DNA of 63,617 nucleotides from Neobacillus kokaensis. Its GTDB lineage: Bacteria; Bacillota; Bacilli; Bacillales; Cytobacillaceae. Of the stretch, positions 51,899 to 61,382 are shown one piece after another. Under the pieces are notes generated by a model. It was given only the letters and a program-made list of their open reading frames with translations, was not told the DNA's origin and searched no databases. The stretch's first letter is position 1. Each line of letters starts with the position of its first letter. Location of the stretch: the NCBI RefSeq assembly GCF_014656545.1, contig NZ_BNDS01000018.1, positions 43,497 through 107,113 on the forward strand, written 5' to 3'. Both the position numbers and the translations under genes were made by a program.

Positions 51899-54109
51899 TT
51901 AATCTTCGAGCTCGAAGGAATGACTAAAATGAACCTTGCCGTTTTCATCCTGAATTTCAACCGTAGCTTGTTGTTTTGCAGGGTCAACACGGAAGACGCC
52001 AAAGTTGAAAAATTTTCCTTCTGCATATAATTTCTCAGGGCCAAAGGTTGGGTCCAGAGTTCCTGGATTTATATTTACAGCTCCAATTGGACCGCTAATT
52101 AGTTCGTTATAATCCGTTTTTCCATCCTGATTGGCATCATACTTGATAACCTCGGCAAAATGAACATCAGTCGTAACAAAGAATACATTTTTGATTTCTT
52201 TTTCGATGATAAAATCAGAGATTTTCTTGAACTCATTCTCGTATCCAGTTGGATCTTTTGGATTTATATTATCTGCATTTGCCCATCCGTCTCTAGCCAT
52301 CGCCTTTCCGGTTGGAATTGAGATGGGGACAGAAGTCGCGATTAGCTTCACTTTTGCATCTGATTCAAGAAGCTGCTGTTTCAGCCAATTTAGCTGTTCA
52401 TCACCAAGCATGGTTTTGTCTGGCCCGTCTGCCTGAGTGTTTGGAGAGCGGTAGCCGCGGTTGTTCAGGATAATCATATCCATTGTATTCCCCCAAGAAT
52501 ACTTCTGATACAGCTTGTCTGCGTCGCTGCGCTCACTTGAAATTGGCCAGTAATTTTTAAAGGCACTTAGTCCAGTTGGAGTCAGCGGTTGGGAAGGGCC
52601 TGAAAAGTCATTGATTACTTCATGATCATCCCAAATCGCAAAGGTGCCTGTTTTTTGCAGGAGACTGCGCAATCCTTTGTCGGTCCTGTTTTCTTTATAT
52701 TTCGCCCAGAAATCCTCTACCTTTTGGGAGGGAGGATTCGGCACAGCTGGTGTGGCGTTATCAGCATAAATCGTGTCCCCGCTAAACAGGAAGAAGTCCG
52801 GATTTAACGCTGCCATCGTTTCAAACGATTTAAATGGTGGAATCTCTCCCTGGCCGCCTGTGTCTCCGCCCCAAACCATCGTCAATGGCTTTAAGCTGTT
52901 TTCCTCGGGTGCCGTTTTGAATGTGCCGTTTACGGTATAGTTGCTGGAAACTGCATGAGCCCGGTAATAATAAGTGGTATCCGGCTTTAACCCGTTAACA
53001 TTTACTTTTACAGTAAAATCATTTGCTTGATCCGAGGGGCTCGTTTTGACGATTTTATTATGTTTAAAAGTGCTATCTGTTGAGATTTCAAATTGTACTG
53101 TTGCCTGTTTATTTGTCCGTGTCCATAAAATCGCTGAAGAACTTGTTACATCTCCGCTCGCAACCCCATGAGAAATAAACGGTTTGTCCAAAAGATTCTC
53201 AAATTGATCCGGATAGTTTGTAAATTGTCCATCTACACCAAGGGAGGTCAGCGATACCATATCATCCCGAGAATTGACGGTCCATGGGTGAACGAGAAGC
53301 TTGTTTTGGTGAGCAGCTTGCATCAGCTTCGGAAGCACCAGTTCTTTACTTGGACCAACACCAGAAGCATAATCAGTGATTCGCTTCATTTCCTGGTACA
53401 CATCTTTTCCTGCCATCATTTTTCCGGTATAAAGCTGAATCAGTTTAACATTAGGTGCAAGATTATGTAGTTTACGAAGGCTTTCCTCACTGAATGATTC
53501 GAGGAACAGTTTTTCATCATTCAGGACATTGGTTTTTTTCAAGATTTCAATTACTTTCTCTTCCATTCCCGGATAAACGTTTGGTGCTTTTGTTTCCATA
53601 TAAAGACCGGCTTTTCCGTTTCCATGCTGTTTGACGAAATTAATTGCTTCCTCGAGGGTTGGAACTTTCTCTCCTATGTATGCTGTTTTAGCCTGATTGG
53701 GATAAGCTTTATTAAACCATGAACCGGCATCAAGACGCTTGATTTCGTCGAGGGTAAAATCCTTTACCCTCCATGGAGCGCGATCCGGATAAAGTTCCTT
53801 GGCGTTGGTTGTTCGGGCCAGTGTTTCATCATGCATGGCAATCAATTGTCCATCTTTAGTCATTTGTAAATCGAATTCCACATAATCAGCCTTCATCGTG
53901 ATGGCTTGCTTATAGGCTGCAAGTGTATGTTCGGGGCCGTATGCCGAAGCACCGCGGTGGGCAATAACGGCTACATCAGAGGTAAGCGGACGTAATGTTG
54001 ACTGTCCATTGTCGGTTATTTCTATCGGTTTAGCCAAAACGGCATAAGGAGCGGCAACCGCTGCTGACAGGGATAAACAAGCAAGACCAGCAATCAAACT
54101 TTTTTTCAT
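51899..54109 (-). CDS. Secreted fusion of glycerophosphodiester phosphodiesterase and PhoD-like phosphatase
   Basis: 736 residues. Signal peptide (MKKSLIAGLACLSLSAAVAAPYAVLA). N-terminal GDPD domain (about 45-310): IAHRGASAYGPEHTLAAY with the catalytic His, EFDLQMTKDG metal ligands, HDETLARTT. C-terminal PhoD/metallophosphatase domain (about 320-735): an Ig-like entry segment (HGVASGDVTSSSAILWTRT), then the metal-site motifs WGGDTG, FSGDTIYAD, WDDHEVINDF, TTDVHFAEV. It should release phosphate from glycerophosphodiesters or teichoic-acid chains outside the cell. A Pho box upstream supports phosphate-starvation control. ATG at 54109 gives the signal peptide directly. Confidence 0.9.
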   Translation of the reverse strand: MKKSLIAGLACLSLSAAVAAPYAVLAKPIEITDNGQSTLRPLTSDVAVIAHRGASAYGPEHTLAAYKQAITMKADYVEFDLQMTKDGQLIAMHDETLARTTNAKELYPDRAPWRVKDFTLDEIKRLDAGSWFNKAYPNQAKTAYIGEKVPTLEEAINFVKQHGNGKAGLYMETKAPNVYPGMEEKVIEILKKTNVLNDEKLFLESFSEESLRKLHNLAPNVKLIQLYTGKMMAGKDVYQEMKRITDYASGVGPSKELVLPKLMQAAHQNKLLVHPWTVNSRDDMVSLTSLGVDGQFTNYPDQFENLLDKPFISHGVASGDVTSSSAILWTRTNKQATVQFEISTDSTFKHNKIVKTSPSDQANDFTVKVNVNGLKPDTTYYYRAHAVSSNYTVNGTFKTAPEENSLKPLTMVWGGDTGGQGEIPPFKSFETMAALNPDFFLFSGDTIYADNATPAVPNPPSQKVEDFWAKYKENRTDKGLRSLLQKTGTFAIWDDHEVINDFSGPSQPLTPTGLSAFKNYWPISSERSDADKLYQKYSWGNTMDMIILNNRGYRSPNTQADGPDKTMLGDEQLNWLKQQLLESDAKVKLIATSVPISIPTGKAMARDGWANADNINPKDPTGYENEFKKISDFIIEKEIKNVFFVTTDVHFAEVIKYDANQDGKTDYNELISGPIGAVNINPGTLDPTFGPEKLYAEGKFFNFGVFRVDPAKQQATVEIQDENGKVHFSHSFELED

Positions 54110-54176
54110 CTTCTTTTCATCTCCCATATGATTAGTATATTTCTAAACTAAAAATATAAGAGAATTGTTGAGCAGC

Positions 54177-54215
54177 TATTAATAGAATATGAAGACACTG
54201 TAAAACGAATAAAAA
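54177..54215 (-). promoter_or_regulatory. PhoP box of the GDPD-PhoD gene
   Basis: On the minus strand, TTTTTA-N5-TTTACA-N5-TTCATA-N5-TTAATA: four hexamers at 11-base periodicity matching the B. subtilis PhoP consensus TT(A/C/T)ACA. A TATATT -10 box follows 18 bases later. Confidence 0.75.
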
Positions 54216-54550
54216 CAGTTCTTTTGTCGTAGTAAACGAACGTAGATACCCTTTACATCTAAACCATTTGAAATAGGTATTACGGACTTATTAAATAAAC
54301 GATATTTTAAAAAAATGGATAAATTAGGTGGAAGTATGAACAGAGAAGGGTCAAAGAAAAGCGAACAGGTTGAAAATTAAGAGCGCCGTGCAAATAGAAG
54401 TTCATATTTGAAAAAACGTAACAAATATAGCAGGTAATATACAGAATAAATATGATATTCTGCATCATTTATCCTAGAAGGCGGACAAAATGCTCTGGAA
54501 GGTTTAAAAGTATTTGAAGAGGATTTTCAAAAAGGGGAAAAGGATTTGGA

Positions 54551-54605
54551 AAGAAGAAGTAATCTACTGTTAGTCAAAAAAGTTAACAGTTCGATACTTC
54601 TTCTT
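54551..54605. other. Long two-step inverted repeat
   Basis: AAGAAGAAGTA pairs with TACTTCTTCTT and, inside, ACTGTTA pairs with TAACAGT, around an A-rich loop. It may terminate the flavohemoglobin transcript. The 54216-54550 sequence contains a short open protein-like stretch (GGQNALEGLKVFEEDF) with no start; nothing else is recognised. Confidence 0.7.
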
Positions 54606-54655
54606 TGAATAAGATTCATCCGGAAGTTGGATTCTCGGGCAGTGATAGGTCCTTC

Positions 54656-55945
54656 TTATTCGTCCAAATCTCCAAAGGATCCGAAAAATTCGTAGTGGAT
54701 CCGTTCTTTTGGGATTTCCCATTGGTTTAGGGCTCGATTTACGGCTTTCATAAACGGTGTTGGACCACAGAAGTAAAAATCATTGTCTTTAGAAGGGAGT
54801 GCTTCTTTAAGGACATCGAGTGTAATGTACCCTTCCTTATCATATAATTTAGATTCTATGTCTTCTTCTGTTGGCTTTTCATAAATGATATAAGGCTTCA
54901 AATTTTTATGATTGGCAGCTAGGTCATTGACATGTTTTTTAAAGGCATGATATTTGCTGCTAACCGCTGCATGAATCCAGTAGATTTCCTTTTGTGGTTC
55001 TTCTTCAATTACCGTATTTAACATGCTCATTAACGGGGTTAAGCCAACGCCGCCGCTAATTAGCACCAGAGGAAGTTTGCTATCTCGGTCTAAATAAAAG
55101 TCGCCTGCCGGAGCGGAAACTGGGATGATATCTCCTTCATTGATGTGGTTATGCAAATAGGTAGAAACAATCCCAGGAGGCAGCCCTTCCTGCCTTGGAT
55201 CTTCACGTCGAACACTGATGCGGAAATAATCCAGACCTGGTCGGTCGGATAAGCTATATTGGCGAAGAGCTGTGTATTCTTGGTCTGGGATTTCCATTTT
55301 GACCGTAATATATTGTCCTGGCGTAAACTCGGCCAGTTTTGTGCCATCCTTTGGTTTTAAATAAAACGATGTAATCACGTCGCTTTCCGGAATTTTCCGG
55401 TCGACGACGAAATCCTTAAACCCAGCCCATCCTCCAGGCTGTGCCTCCGTTGTTTTGTACATCTCATTTTCCATGCGGATAAAGACGTCGGAAATCACTT
55501 CATAGGCATCGGCCCAGGCATCCATAATATCATCGGTGGCCGCATCTCCTAATACTTCCTTAATGGCACCTAATAAATTTTCGCCGACAATCGGATAGTG
55601 CTCCGGCTTGATCTGTAAGCTTCGATGCTTTTCACCTATCCGCTCTAAAACGGGCATGATTTGGGACATATCTTCAATATTAGCAGCAGCACCGTAAACA
55701 GCGTCTGCCAAGGCCTTTGGCTGGTGACCGGTTATTTGATGTGTCATATTAAAAATATTTTTTAATTCGGGATGGTTGGCAAACATTCGTTTATAAAACC
55801 GTTTGGTAATTGCTTCACCGTGCTCTTTGACCACCGGCAATGTGGCTTTAACAATTTCCAATTTCTTTGGGTCTAACTGTTTTACTATTTTGACGACGTC
55901 TCTCCAAGACTCCTTCTCTGATAACTGCTTTCCAGAAATACTCAA
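54656..55945 (-). CDS. hmp: Flavohemoglobin (nitric oxide dioxygenase)
   Basis: 429 residues. Globin domain (about 30-165) with the proximal His in EKHRSLQIKPEHYPIVGENLL; FAD-binding barrel (about 180-285; RQYSLSD motif); NAD-binding domain (about 290-420; GGVGLTPLMSML; FCGPTPFM). Converts NO to nitrate with O2 and NADH. Start is TTG at 55945 after AAGGAGGG. About 30 residues precede the normal Hmp start (ValLysAla-type TLPVVKEHG), an unusual N-terminal extension (MSISGKQLSEKESWRD). The 55946-56441 gap between divergent genes shows no NO-responsive site I can name. Confidence 0.95.
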   Translation of the reverse strand: MSISGKQLSEKESWRDVVKIVKQLDPKKLEIVKATLPVVKEHGEAITKRFYKRMFANHPELKNIFNMTHQITGHQPKALADAVYGAAANIEDMSQIMPVLERIGEKHRSLQIKPEHYPIVGENLLGAIKEVLGDAATDDIMDAWADAYEVISDVFIRMENEMYKTTEAQPGGWAGFKDFVVDRKIPESDVITSFYLKPKDGTKLAEFTPGQYITVKMEIPDQEYTALRQYSLSDRPGLDYFRISVRREDPRQEGLPPGIVSTYLHNHINEGDIIPVSAPAGDFYLDRDSKLPLVLISGGVGLTPLMSMLNTVIEEEPQKEIYWIHAAVSSKYHAFKKHVNDLAANHKNLKPYIIYEKPTEEDIESKLYDKEGYITLDVLKEALPSKDNDFYFCGPTPFMKAVNRALNQWEIPKERIHYEFFGSFGDLDE

Positions 55946-56441
55946 ACAATTTCCCTCCTTCTTACATTGAAAGTTTGCACTTGATGATTTTTCTTATGTA
56001 TGGGAATACTTGGGGAAGTATTTTAAAAAAATGGTTAATTTCCGTTTAAATATGGTGTGGTTTTAAGCAAAAATATGCTCCGAAATAGTCACTAGCTGCT
56101 TGAATATTAACATAAAGAGAAAGTGTTCCTTTTTGGATGCCATATGCTTTATTTTTTAAACCCTGATTGAAAAAAGACCATTTTCAAGTTTCAACTACAT
56201 TTATAGTGGTAATCATATTGCGTTAGACTTCGTGGATACTTTGATATTACGAAATGAATAAACTATCAATGATTATATTATCCATATAATTTGTTTTGAA
56301 ACTTTTAATTATATTTCATGTGGTAAATAAATTTATACAAGGTCAAAATCAAGACAAAAGCCCTATATTATCTGCATAAAATCTCCACAATTTATTGATA
56401 ATCTATTTTAGACTATAAAAATGTTAGAAAGGGTGTTAATA

Positions 56442-57041
56442 GTGAAAAATAAAAAGGCATTTTTAGGAATAGCTTCATTATTGTTGGTATTCTTTTTAGC
56501 TGCTTGTGGAGGTAATCATGAGACATCTCCAAAGGATACTTCGGAAACAAAATCTAACACGCATGATAAATCTGATTCTATGGAAGAAATGGATCATTCA
56601 GAAATGGATCACTCTGGTTCAGGAGAGGTTCCAGAAGGTCTAGCAAAGGCAGAAAATCCTACCTATCCTGTTGAAAGTAAAGTGATTATTCATGCTGAAC
56701 ATATGCCGGGAATGGAAGGTGCTGAAGCAACTGTTTCTGGAGCTTTTGATACTACTGTCTATTCAGTAACCTACACCCCAACAACTGGCGGGAATCCAGT
56801 GAAAAATCACAAATGGGTGGTTCATGAAGAAATTGAAAATGCTAGTGACAAACCATATAAACAGGGTGATGAGGTTGTTTTAAATGCAGAACATATGAAA
56901 GGAATGAAAGGCGCAAAGGCAACAATTGATACGGCTGAACCAACCACCGTTTATATGGTGGATTACACCGATACAAAAACTGGTGAGAAGATAACAAATC
57001 ATATGTGGGTAACAGAAAGTGAACTATCACCTGTAAAATAA
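56442..57041 (+). CDS. YdhK-like lipoprotein with two DUF1541 repeats
   Basis: 199 residues. Lipoprotein signal with L-A-A-C at about 18-21, then an Asp/Ser/Met/His-rich linker (MEEMDHSEMDHSGSGEVP), which suggests copper or other metal binding. Two DUF1541 units follow (about 75-135 and 137-195, each with AEHMxGMxGAxAT and NHxWVxxxE). GTG at 56442 is chosen for AGAAAGGG; the ATG upstream has none. YdhK homologues are common near copper functions, and a cupredoxin remnant lies just downstream here. Confidence 0.88.
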   Translation: MKNKKAFLGIASLLLVFFLAACGGNHETSPKDTSETKSNTHDKSDSMEEMDHSEMDHSGSGEVPEGLAKAENPTYPVESKVIIHAEHMPGMEGAEATVSGAFDTTVYSVTYTPTTGGNPVKNHKWVVHEEIENASDKPYKQGDEVVLNAEHMKGMKGAKATIDTAEPTTVYMVDYTDTKTGEKITNHMWVTESELSPVK

Positions 57042-57047
57042 TATTTA

Positions 57048-57076
57048 AAGAGATTGGTAACATGCCGATCTCTTTT
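57048..57076 (+). terminator. Terminator of the YdhK gene
   Basis: AAAGAGATTGG and CCGATCTCTTTT, 11-base arms with a 6-base loop. Confidence 0.85.
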
Positions 57077-57138
57077 CATTTTTAAATTATGTAATTCATT
57101 CTATTTTTGGCTGTACTTTATTTTGCTCAAAATTCACC

Positions 57139-57285
57139 ATCCATTTACATGGATTACCGAATAGCCAAAGTGAATTTAAATTTATTCCACTTGAATCTGG
57201 GATTTATGAATTTTATTGCACCATACCCGGCCATAAGGAGGCAGGTATGAAAGGGATTATGAAGGTAGTCAGCACCCAGGGATAA
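57139..57285 (+). pseudogene. Cupredoxin C-terminal remnant
   Basis: The frame reads FTIHLHGLPNSQSEFKFIPL then SGIYEFYCTIPGHKEAGMKG and IMKVV, the copper-site end (Cys-His-Met) of a cupredoxin. There is no start, no signal sequence and no ribosome binding site. The copper ligands themselves are intact, so the break lies upstream. Confidence 0.65.
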
Positions 57286-57370
57286 ATAAATTTTGACCAG
57301 AAATTGTAATGGACATAATAAACCATGCTACTGTTAGGCTGTGGGGGCAAACATAAAAATAATAAAAATT

Positions 57371-57403
57371 AAAGAATGTGCCGGAATTTCAGCACATTCT
57401 TTT
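57371..57403. terminator. Terminator of the M20 peptidase gene
   Basis: AAAGAATGTGC and GCACATTCTTT, 11-base arms with a 10-base loop, usable in both directions. Confidence 0.85.
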
Positions 57404-57472
57404 ACTTTGGCTATTCGGGCGGCATTGGAAAACGAATGCATTTATTATGCTGGCTATTCCGCAAGTGCAGGT

Positions 57473-58714
57473 TTATTTATGCTGCGCCTTTAACCATTCC
57501 ATCGCCACATTGGCATGTAAGGCAGCACCGTATTTGAAAATAGCTTCATTTTGATGCATGCGCGGGTTATGCACCGGCGGTTCTCCTTCTTTCCCTGTAC
57601 CTAGAACCACAAATGCGGAAGGAACGGCCTGAGAGATATGGGAGAAATCTTCTGAACCAGACAATGCTCCAAGATCTACGACATTCTCTTTACCCATTAC
57701 GGAATCTAATGCAGGCATAATTTCATCGATAAACGCAGGATCATTAGCAGTAGTAGGTGTATGGAAATCAACGATGTTGTACTCGCCGCGCCAAGCTTTG
57801 ACAATATGGTCAATCATTTCTGGAATCCGTTTACACAAGTGATCTCTTGATTCCTGGTCATAGCTGCGCATATTTCCTTGCAGAACTGATTTATCAGGAA
57901 TAATATTGGTTACTGTGCCACCGCTCATAGCACCGATTGAAAAGGTCACATTTTTCGTTGGGTCCACTTCGCGAGTATATAATAAATTTAGGCTTGTATA
58001 TAACTGGTTCATAATCATATTGGCATCAATGGTTTTATGTGGCTGGGAACTATGGCCGCCGTTACCTTGAATTTCAACAATATACGTATCCATCGCCTGA
58101 GAGATAGTTCCTTTGTGAACAGACAGGGTTCCTGCTTCTTGGTCTGGCATAATATGAATCGCAAACGCAGCATCTACCTTTGGGTTTTGCAGTAGTCCGT
58201 CATCAATCATTAGCTTGGAGCCATAGCCCCATTCTTCACCAGGCTGAAACATTAATTTAACAGTTCCTTGGAGCATATCTTCATGATCCTTTAACATTTG
58301 CGCTGCGCCTAATAGCATGGCTGTATGTGAGTCGTGACCGCAGGCATGCATTTTACCTGGATTCTTCGATTTAAATTCGGATTCGACTTCTTCTTCGATC
58401 GGCAGGGCATCCATATCGGCACGAAGAAGGATACAAGGCTCTCCTTTACCAATGGTCGCTACGACACCTGTACAATTTTTTTGTACGCCAAATCCTGCTT
58501 TGGCATATTTCTTGGTAATTTCTTCAGGCACGATGCCGCATGGCTTATTGTCAATCCCCATTTCATTCAAGCGCTGCTGAATATATTTTTGCGTGTTTGG
58601 CAGGTCAAAGCCGAGTTCCGGATATTGGTGTAAATATCGGCGGTCCTTTATGATTTGTTCTTCATACTTCTTTGATTCCTCAAAAAAATTAACCATATTT
58701 GTTGTAGTAGTCAT
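57473..58714 (-). CDS. M20-family amidohydrolase (aminoacylase/hippurate hydrolase type)
   Basis: 413 residues. Zinc peptidase fold with RADMDALPIEE (metal Asp), MHACGHDSHTAMLLGAA, FQPGEEWGYGSKLMIDDG (Glu-Glu), and GSEDFSHISQAVPSAFVVLGTG near the C terminus. Hydrolyses N-acyl amino acids or related amides; the substrate is unknown. Cytoplasmic. ATG at 58714 after AGAGGAAG. It is a single-gene unit. Confidence 0.92.
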   Translation of the reverse strand: MTTTTNMVNFFEESKKYEEQIIKDRRYLHQYPELGFDLPNTQKYIQQRLNEMGIDNKPCGIVPEEITKKYAKAGFGVQKNCTGVVATIGKGEPCILLRADMDALPIEEEVESEFKSKNPGKMHACGHDSHTAMLLGAAQMLKDHEDMLQGTVKLMFQPGEEWGYGSKLMIDDGLLQNPKVDAAFAIHIMPDQEAGTLSVHKGTISQAMDTYIVEIQGNGGHSSQPHKTIDANMIMNQLYTSLNLLYTREVDPTKNVTFSIGAMSGGTVTNIIPDKSVLQGNMRSYDQESRDHLCKRIPEMIDHIVKAWRGEYNIVDFHTPTTANDPAFIDEIMPALDSVMGKENVVDLGALSGSEDFSHISQAVPSAFVVLGTGKEGEPPVHNPRMHQNEAIFKYGAALHANVAMEWLKAQHK

Positions 58715-58869
58715 GATATTAGTTCTTCCTCTCATATGGAAATCCCCCGCCTAAAAAGCTGGTCTTTATTTTTATTAAATTTCGACAATTTGCCTGCTAT
58801 CATTGTAATTTGGATAAGTAATTTTAACAATATTTATTTTATATAGCAGCATGCTGAATAAATAGCCTT

Positions 58870-59156
58870 CCGCCAATTGAACTGCGTTATCCGCTATTAA
58901 AGAAACATATGCACTAATTGGTAGGCGGTATCCGCTAATTAAAAAAGCATATGCGCTAATTGGGGCGTTATCCGCTAATTAAAGAAGCATATGCGCTAAT
59001 TGGTAGGAGCTATCTGCTAATTAAAGAAGCATATGCGCTAATTGGTAGGAGCTATCCGCTAATTAAAGAAGCATATGCGCCAATTGGTAGGCAGTATCCG
59101 CTAATTAAAGAAGCATATCAGCTAATTGGGGAGGAGCTATCCGCTAATTGAAGATG
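58870..59156. repeat. 42-bp tandem repeat array (six to seven units)
   Basis: Units read ATCCGCTAATTAAAGAAGC then ATATGCGCTAATTGGTAGGAGCT, with small differences. The period is about 42 bases, a multiple of three, which leaves one frame open with a 14-residue repeat (IKEAYALIG), but there is no ribosome binding site and it is unlikely to be coding. It is in the gap before the arsenic operon. The remaining gap 58715-58869 is empty. Confidence 0.9.
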
Positions 59157-59171
59157 CTAAATTTGCTCCTT

Positions 59172-59209
59172 TTATATAAGTAGTTTATTATATAAGGGGT
59201 TACTTATAT
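59172..59209 (+). promoter_or_regulatory. Candidate ArsR operator region
   Basis: TTATATAAG occurs at 59172-59180 and 59188-59196, with an inverted partial copy ACTTATAT at 59202-59209, directly before the arsR ribosome binding site. Repeated ATATAAG half-sites are common at ArsR-controlled promoters. Confidence 0.5.
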
Positions 59210-59230
59210 GTTGATATAGGAGGTGTAATA

Positions 59231-59572
59231 ATGGAGCATGAATCAATGGAGGAAACAGCAAAAATTTTAAAGCTTTTGGGTGATAAAACAAGGCTTTCCA
59301 TGATCGGTTTACTGTTAAAGAAGGAATGCTGTGTATGTGAATTTGTTGAGCTCTTTAAGATGTCCCAGCCGGCAATCAGTCAGCATTTACGGAAACTAAA
59401 AGATGCTGAATTGGTGAATGAGCAAAGAAGGGGACAATGGATCTTCTATTCATTAAATCCCGAAAATGCTTATTTCCCTTTGGTTCAGGATGTAATAAAG
59501 CATATTCCAGATCAACAAGAGAAATTTGTCCTGTTGGAACAACAAGGGCTGAGAATAACGTGTAATTCATAG
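59231..59572 (+). CDS. arsR: ArsR-family arsenite-responsive repressor
   Basis: 113 residues, winged helix. The metal-binding motif [11 protein letters not shown] (Cys at about 36, 37 and 39) in the alpha3 region is the ELCVCDL-like arsenite sensor; the recognition helix follows ([19 protein letters not shown]). It represses the operon until As(III) binds. ATG after AGGAGGTG. First gene of arsR-arsB-arsC-HesB. Confidence 0.93.
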   Translation: MEHESMEETAKILKLLGDKTRLSMIGLLLKKECCVCEFVELFKMSQPAISQHLRKLKDAELVNEQRRGQWIFYSLNPENAYFPLVQDVIKHIPDQQEKFVLLEQQGLRITCNS

Positions 59573-59586
59573 GGGAGTTGAGTTTT

Positions 59587-60882
59587 TTGTTAGAAACTGT
59601 TTTAGCGGTTGCTATCTTTTTGGTGACACTTGTTCTTGTCATATGGCAGCCTAGAAATTTATCGATTGGCTGGTCAGCATGCGGCGGGGCAATCGTAGCA
59701 CTTTTAGCTGGTGTTGTAAATCTCCATGACGTGTGGACAGTAACCGGAATCGTGTGGAACGCCACTTTTGTGTTTATTGCTATTATTATTATTTCGTTAA
59801 TTCTAGATGAAATTGGTTTCTTTGAATGGGCAGCCTTACATATGGCTAGGGCAGCCAAGGGGAACGGGGTAAGAATGTTTGTCTATGTCTCGATATTAGG
59901 TGCGATTGTGTCGGCATTTTTTGCAAATGACGGGGCGGCGCTCATCCTAACCCCTATCGTTCTGGCAATGGTACGTGCGTTGAAATTTGATGAAAAAATG
60001 GTTTTTCCGTTTATTATCGCTAGTGGTTTCATTGCTGATACCACATCCTTGCCCTTAGTAGTGAGCAACCTGGTCAATATTGTCTCTGCAGACTTTTTCC
60101 ATATTGGCTTTAGTGAATATGCTTCGAGAATGATTGTTCCAAACCTTTTCTCTCTAGCAGCCAGTATTTTAGTGCTCTATCTGTATTTCAATAAAAGAAT
60201 CCCAAGACAATATGACCTAAACCATTTAAAAAAACCTGTTGAGGCCATTCGTGATGAAAAAATGTTTCGTCTGTCCTGGCTTGTGCTTGCCGTCTTATTA
60301 ATAGGGTATTTCGCCAGCAAGCTATTAAATGTACCGGTCTCTGTTATTGCCGGCATCATTGCGATATTTTTCATATTAATGGCTAGAAAAAGTCCGGCAG
60401 TGAACACAAAGCAAGTCATTAAAGGGGCTCCTTGGGCGATAGTTTTTTTCTCCATTGGAATGTATGTAGTCGTATATGGACTACGTAATGCGGGGATTAC
60501 AACTCTGCTTGCTGATGTTATCCAATTGGGTGTCGATCAAGGATTGTTCGCTGGAACCATGATCATGGGTTTCCTTGCCGCTATATTATCTTCCATTATG
60601 AATAACATGCCTACAGTCATGATCGATGCTTTAGCAATATCCGAAACATCAGCAACAGGAGTCATGAAAGAAGCACTTATCTACGCCAATGTTATTGGCT
60701 CCGATTTAGGTCCAAAGATTACCCCAATAGGGTCGCTTGCCACCTTATTATGGCTGCATGTCCTTTCGCAAAAAGGTGTAAATATATCTTGGGGCACCTA
60801 TTTTAAAACGGGAATCGTGATTACCATCCCGGTTCTATTCATTACTCTATTAGGATTATTCCTGCGGTTACTATTTGTTTAA
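59587..60882 (+). CDS. arsB: ArsB-type arsenite efflux transporter
   Basis: 431 residues, about 11-12 membrane helices, ion-transporter superfamily with ArsB patterns: [35 protein letters not shown] near the start, [18 protein letters not shown], and [26 protein letters not shown] near the end. It pumps arsenite out. The TTG at 59587 has AGGGGAG at nine bases; a TTG at 59578 would be too close. Next to arsR and arsC. Confidence 0.92.
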   Translation: MLETVLAVAIFLVTLVLVIWQPRNLSIGWSACGGAIVALLAGVVNLHDVWTVTGIVWNATFVFIAIIIISLILDEIGFFEWAALHMARAAKGNGVRMFVYVSILGAIVSAFFANDGAALILTPIVLAMVRALKFDEKMVFPFIIASGFIADTTSLPLVVSNLVNIVSADFFHIGFSEYASRMIVPNLFSLAASILVLYLYFNKRIPRQYDLNHLKKPVEAIRDEKMFRLSWLVLAVLLIGYFASKLLNVPVSVIAGIIAIFFILMARKSPAVNTKQVIKGAPWAIVFFSIGMYVVVYGLRNAGITTLLADVIQLGVDQGLFAGTMIMGFLAAILSSIMNNMPTVMIDALAISETSATGVMKEALIYANVIGSDLGPKITPIGSLATLLWLHVLSQKGVNISWGTYFKTGIVITIPVLFITLLGLFLRLLFV

Positions 60883-60896
60883 AGGGGCGAAACGAA

Positions 60897-61316
60897 ATGG
60901 CTAAAAAAACAATCTACTTTTTATGTACAGGCAATTCCTGCCGCAGCCAAATGGCGGAAGGATGGGCGAAAAAATATCTAGGTGACGAGTGGGAGGTTCG
61001 AAGTGCCGGTATTGAAGCGCATGGACTTAACCCAAATGCTGTCAAAGCGATGAATGAAGCAGGAATTGATATCTCAAATCAAACGTCAGATATTATTGAC
61101 CCTGAAATTCTAAACAACGCTGAATTAGTAATAACATTATGCGGCGATGCAGCAGATAAGTGTCCTGTTACTCCATCTCAAGTAAAACGGGAGCATTGGG
61201 GATTTGATGATCCAGCCAAAGCTCAAGGGACAGACGAAGAAAAATGGGCGTTCTTCCAGCGTGTCCGTGATGAAATCGGTGAACGAATCAAACGTTTTGC
61301 CGATACGGGAGAATAA
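60897..61316 (+). CDS. arsC: Thioredoxin-coupled arsenate reductase
   Basis: 139 residues, low-molecular-weight tyrosine phosphatase fold. The catalytic loop [14 protein letters not shown] has the nucleophilic Cys (about 11), and the redox pair is at about 82 and 89 ([12 protein letters not shown]). It reduces arsenate to arsenite using thioredoxin. Length and motifs match B. subtilis ArsC. ATG after AAAGGGGCG. All three functional Cys codons are ordinary TGC/TGT. Confidence 0.95.
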   Translation: MAKKTIYFLCTGNSCRSQMAEGWAKKYLGDEWEVRSAGIEAHGLNPNAVKAMNEAGIDISNQTSDIIDPEILNNAELVITLCGDAADKCPVTPSQVKREHWGFDDPAKAQGTDEEKWAFFQRVRDEIGERIKRFADTGE

Positions 61317-61382
61317 ACTAGGACCATCCCTCGGAATTGATTTAAAATAAATTGGTATCATAAACAACAGGAGGAAATGAAC

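Noticed and set aside
58960..59151. 63-codon ORF with repeated IKEAYALIG peptide
   Set aside because: It is only the open frame of the 42-base tandem array, with no ribosome binding site; low-complexity artefact.
60897..61316. Possible third selenoprotein in ArsC
   Set aside because: All catalytic positions are ordinary Cys codons and there is no in-frame TGA.
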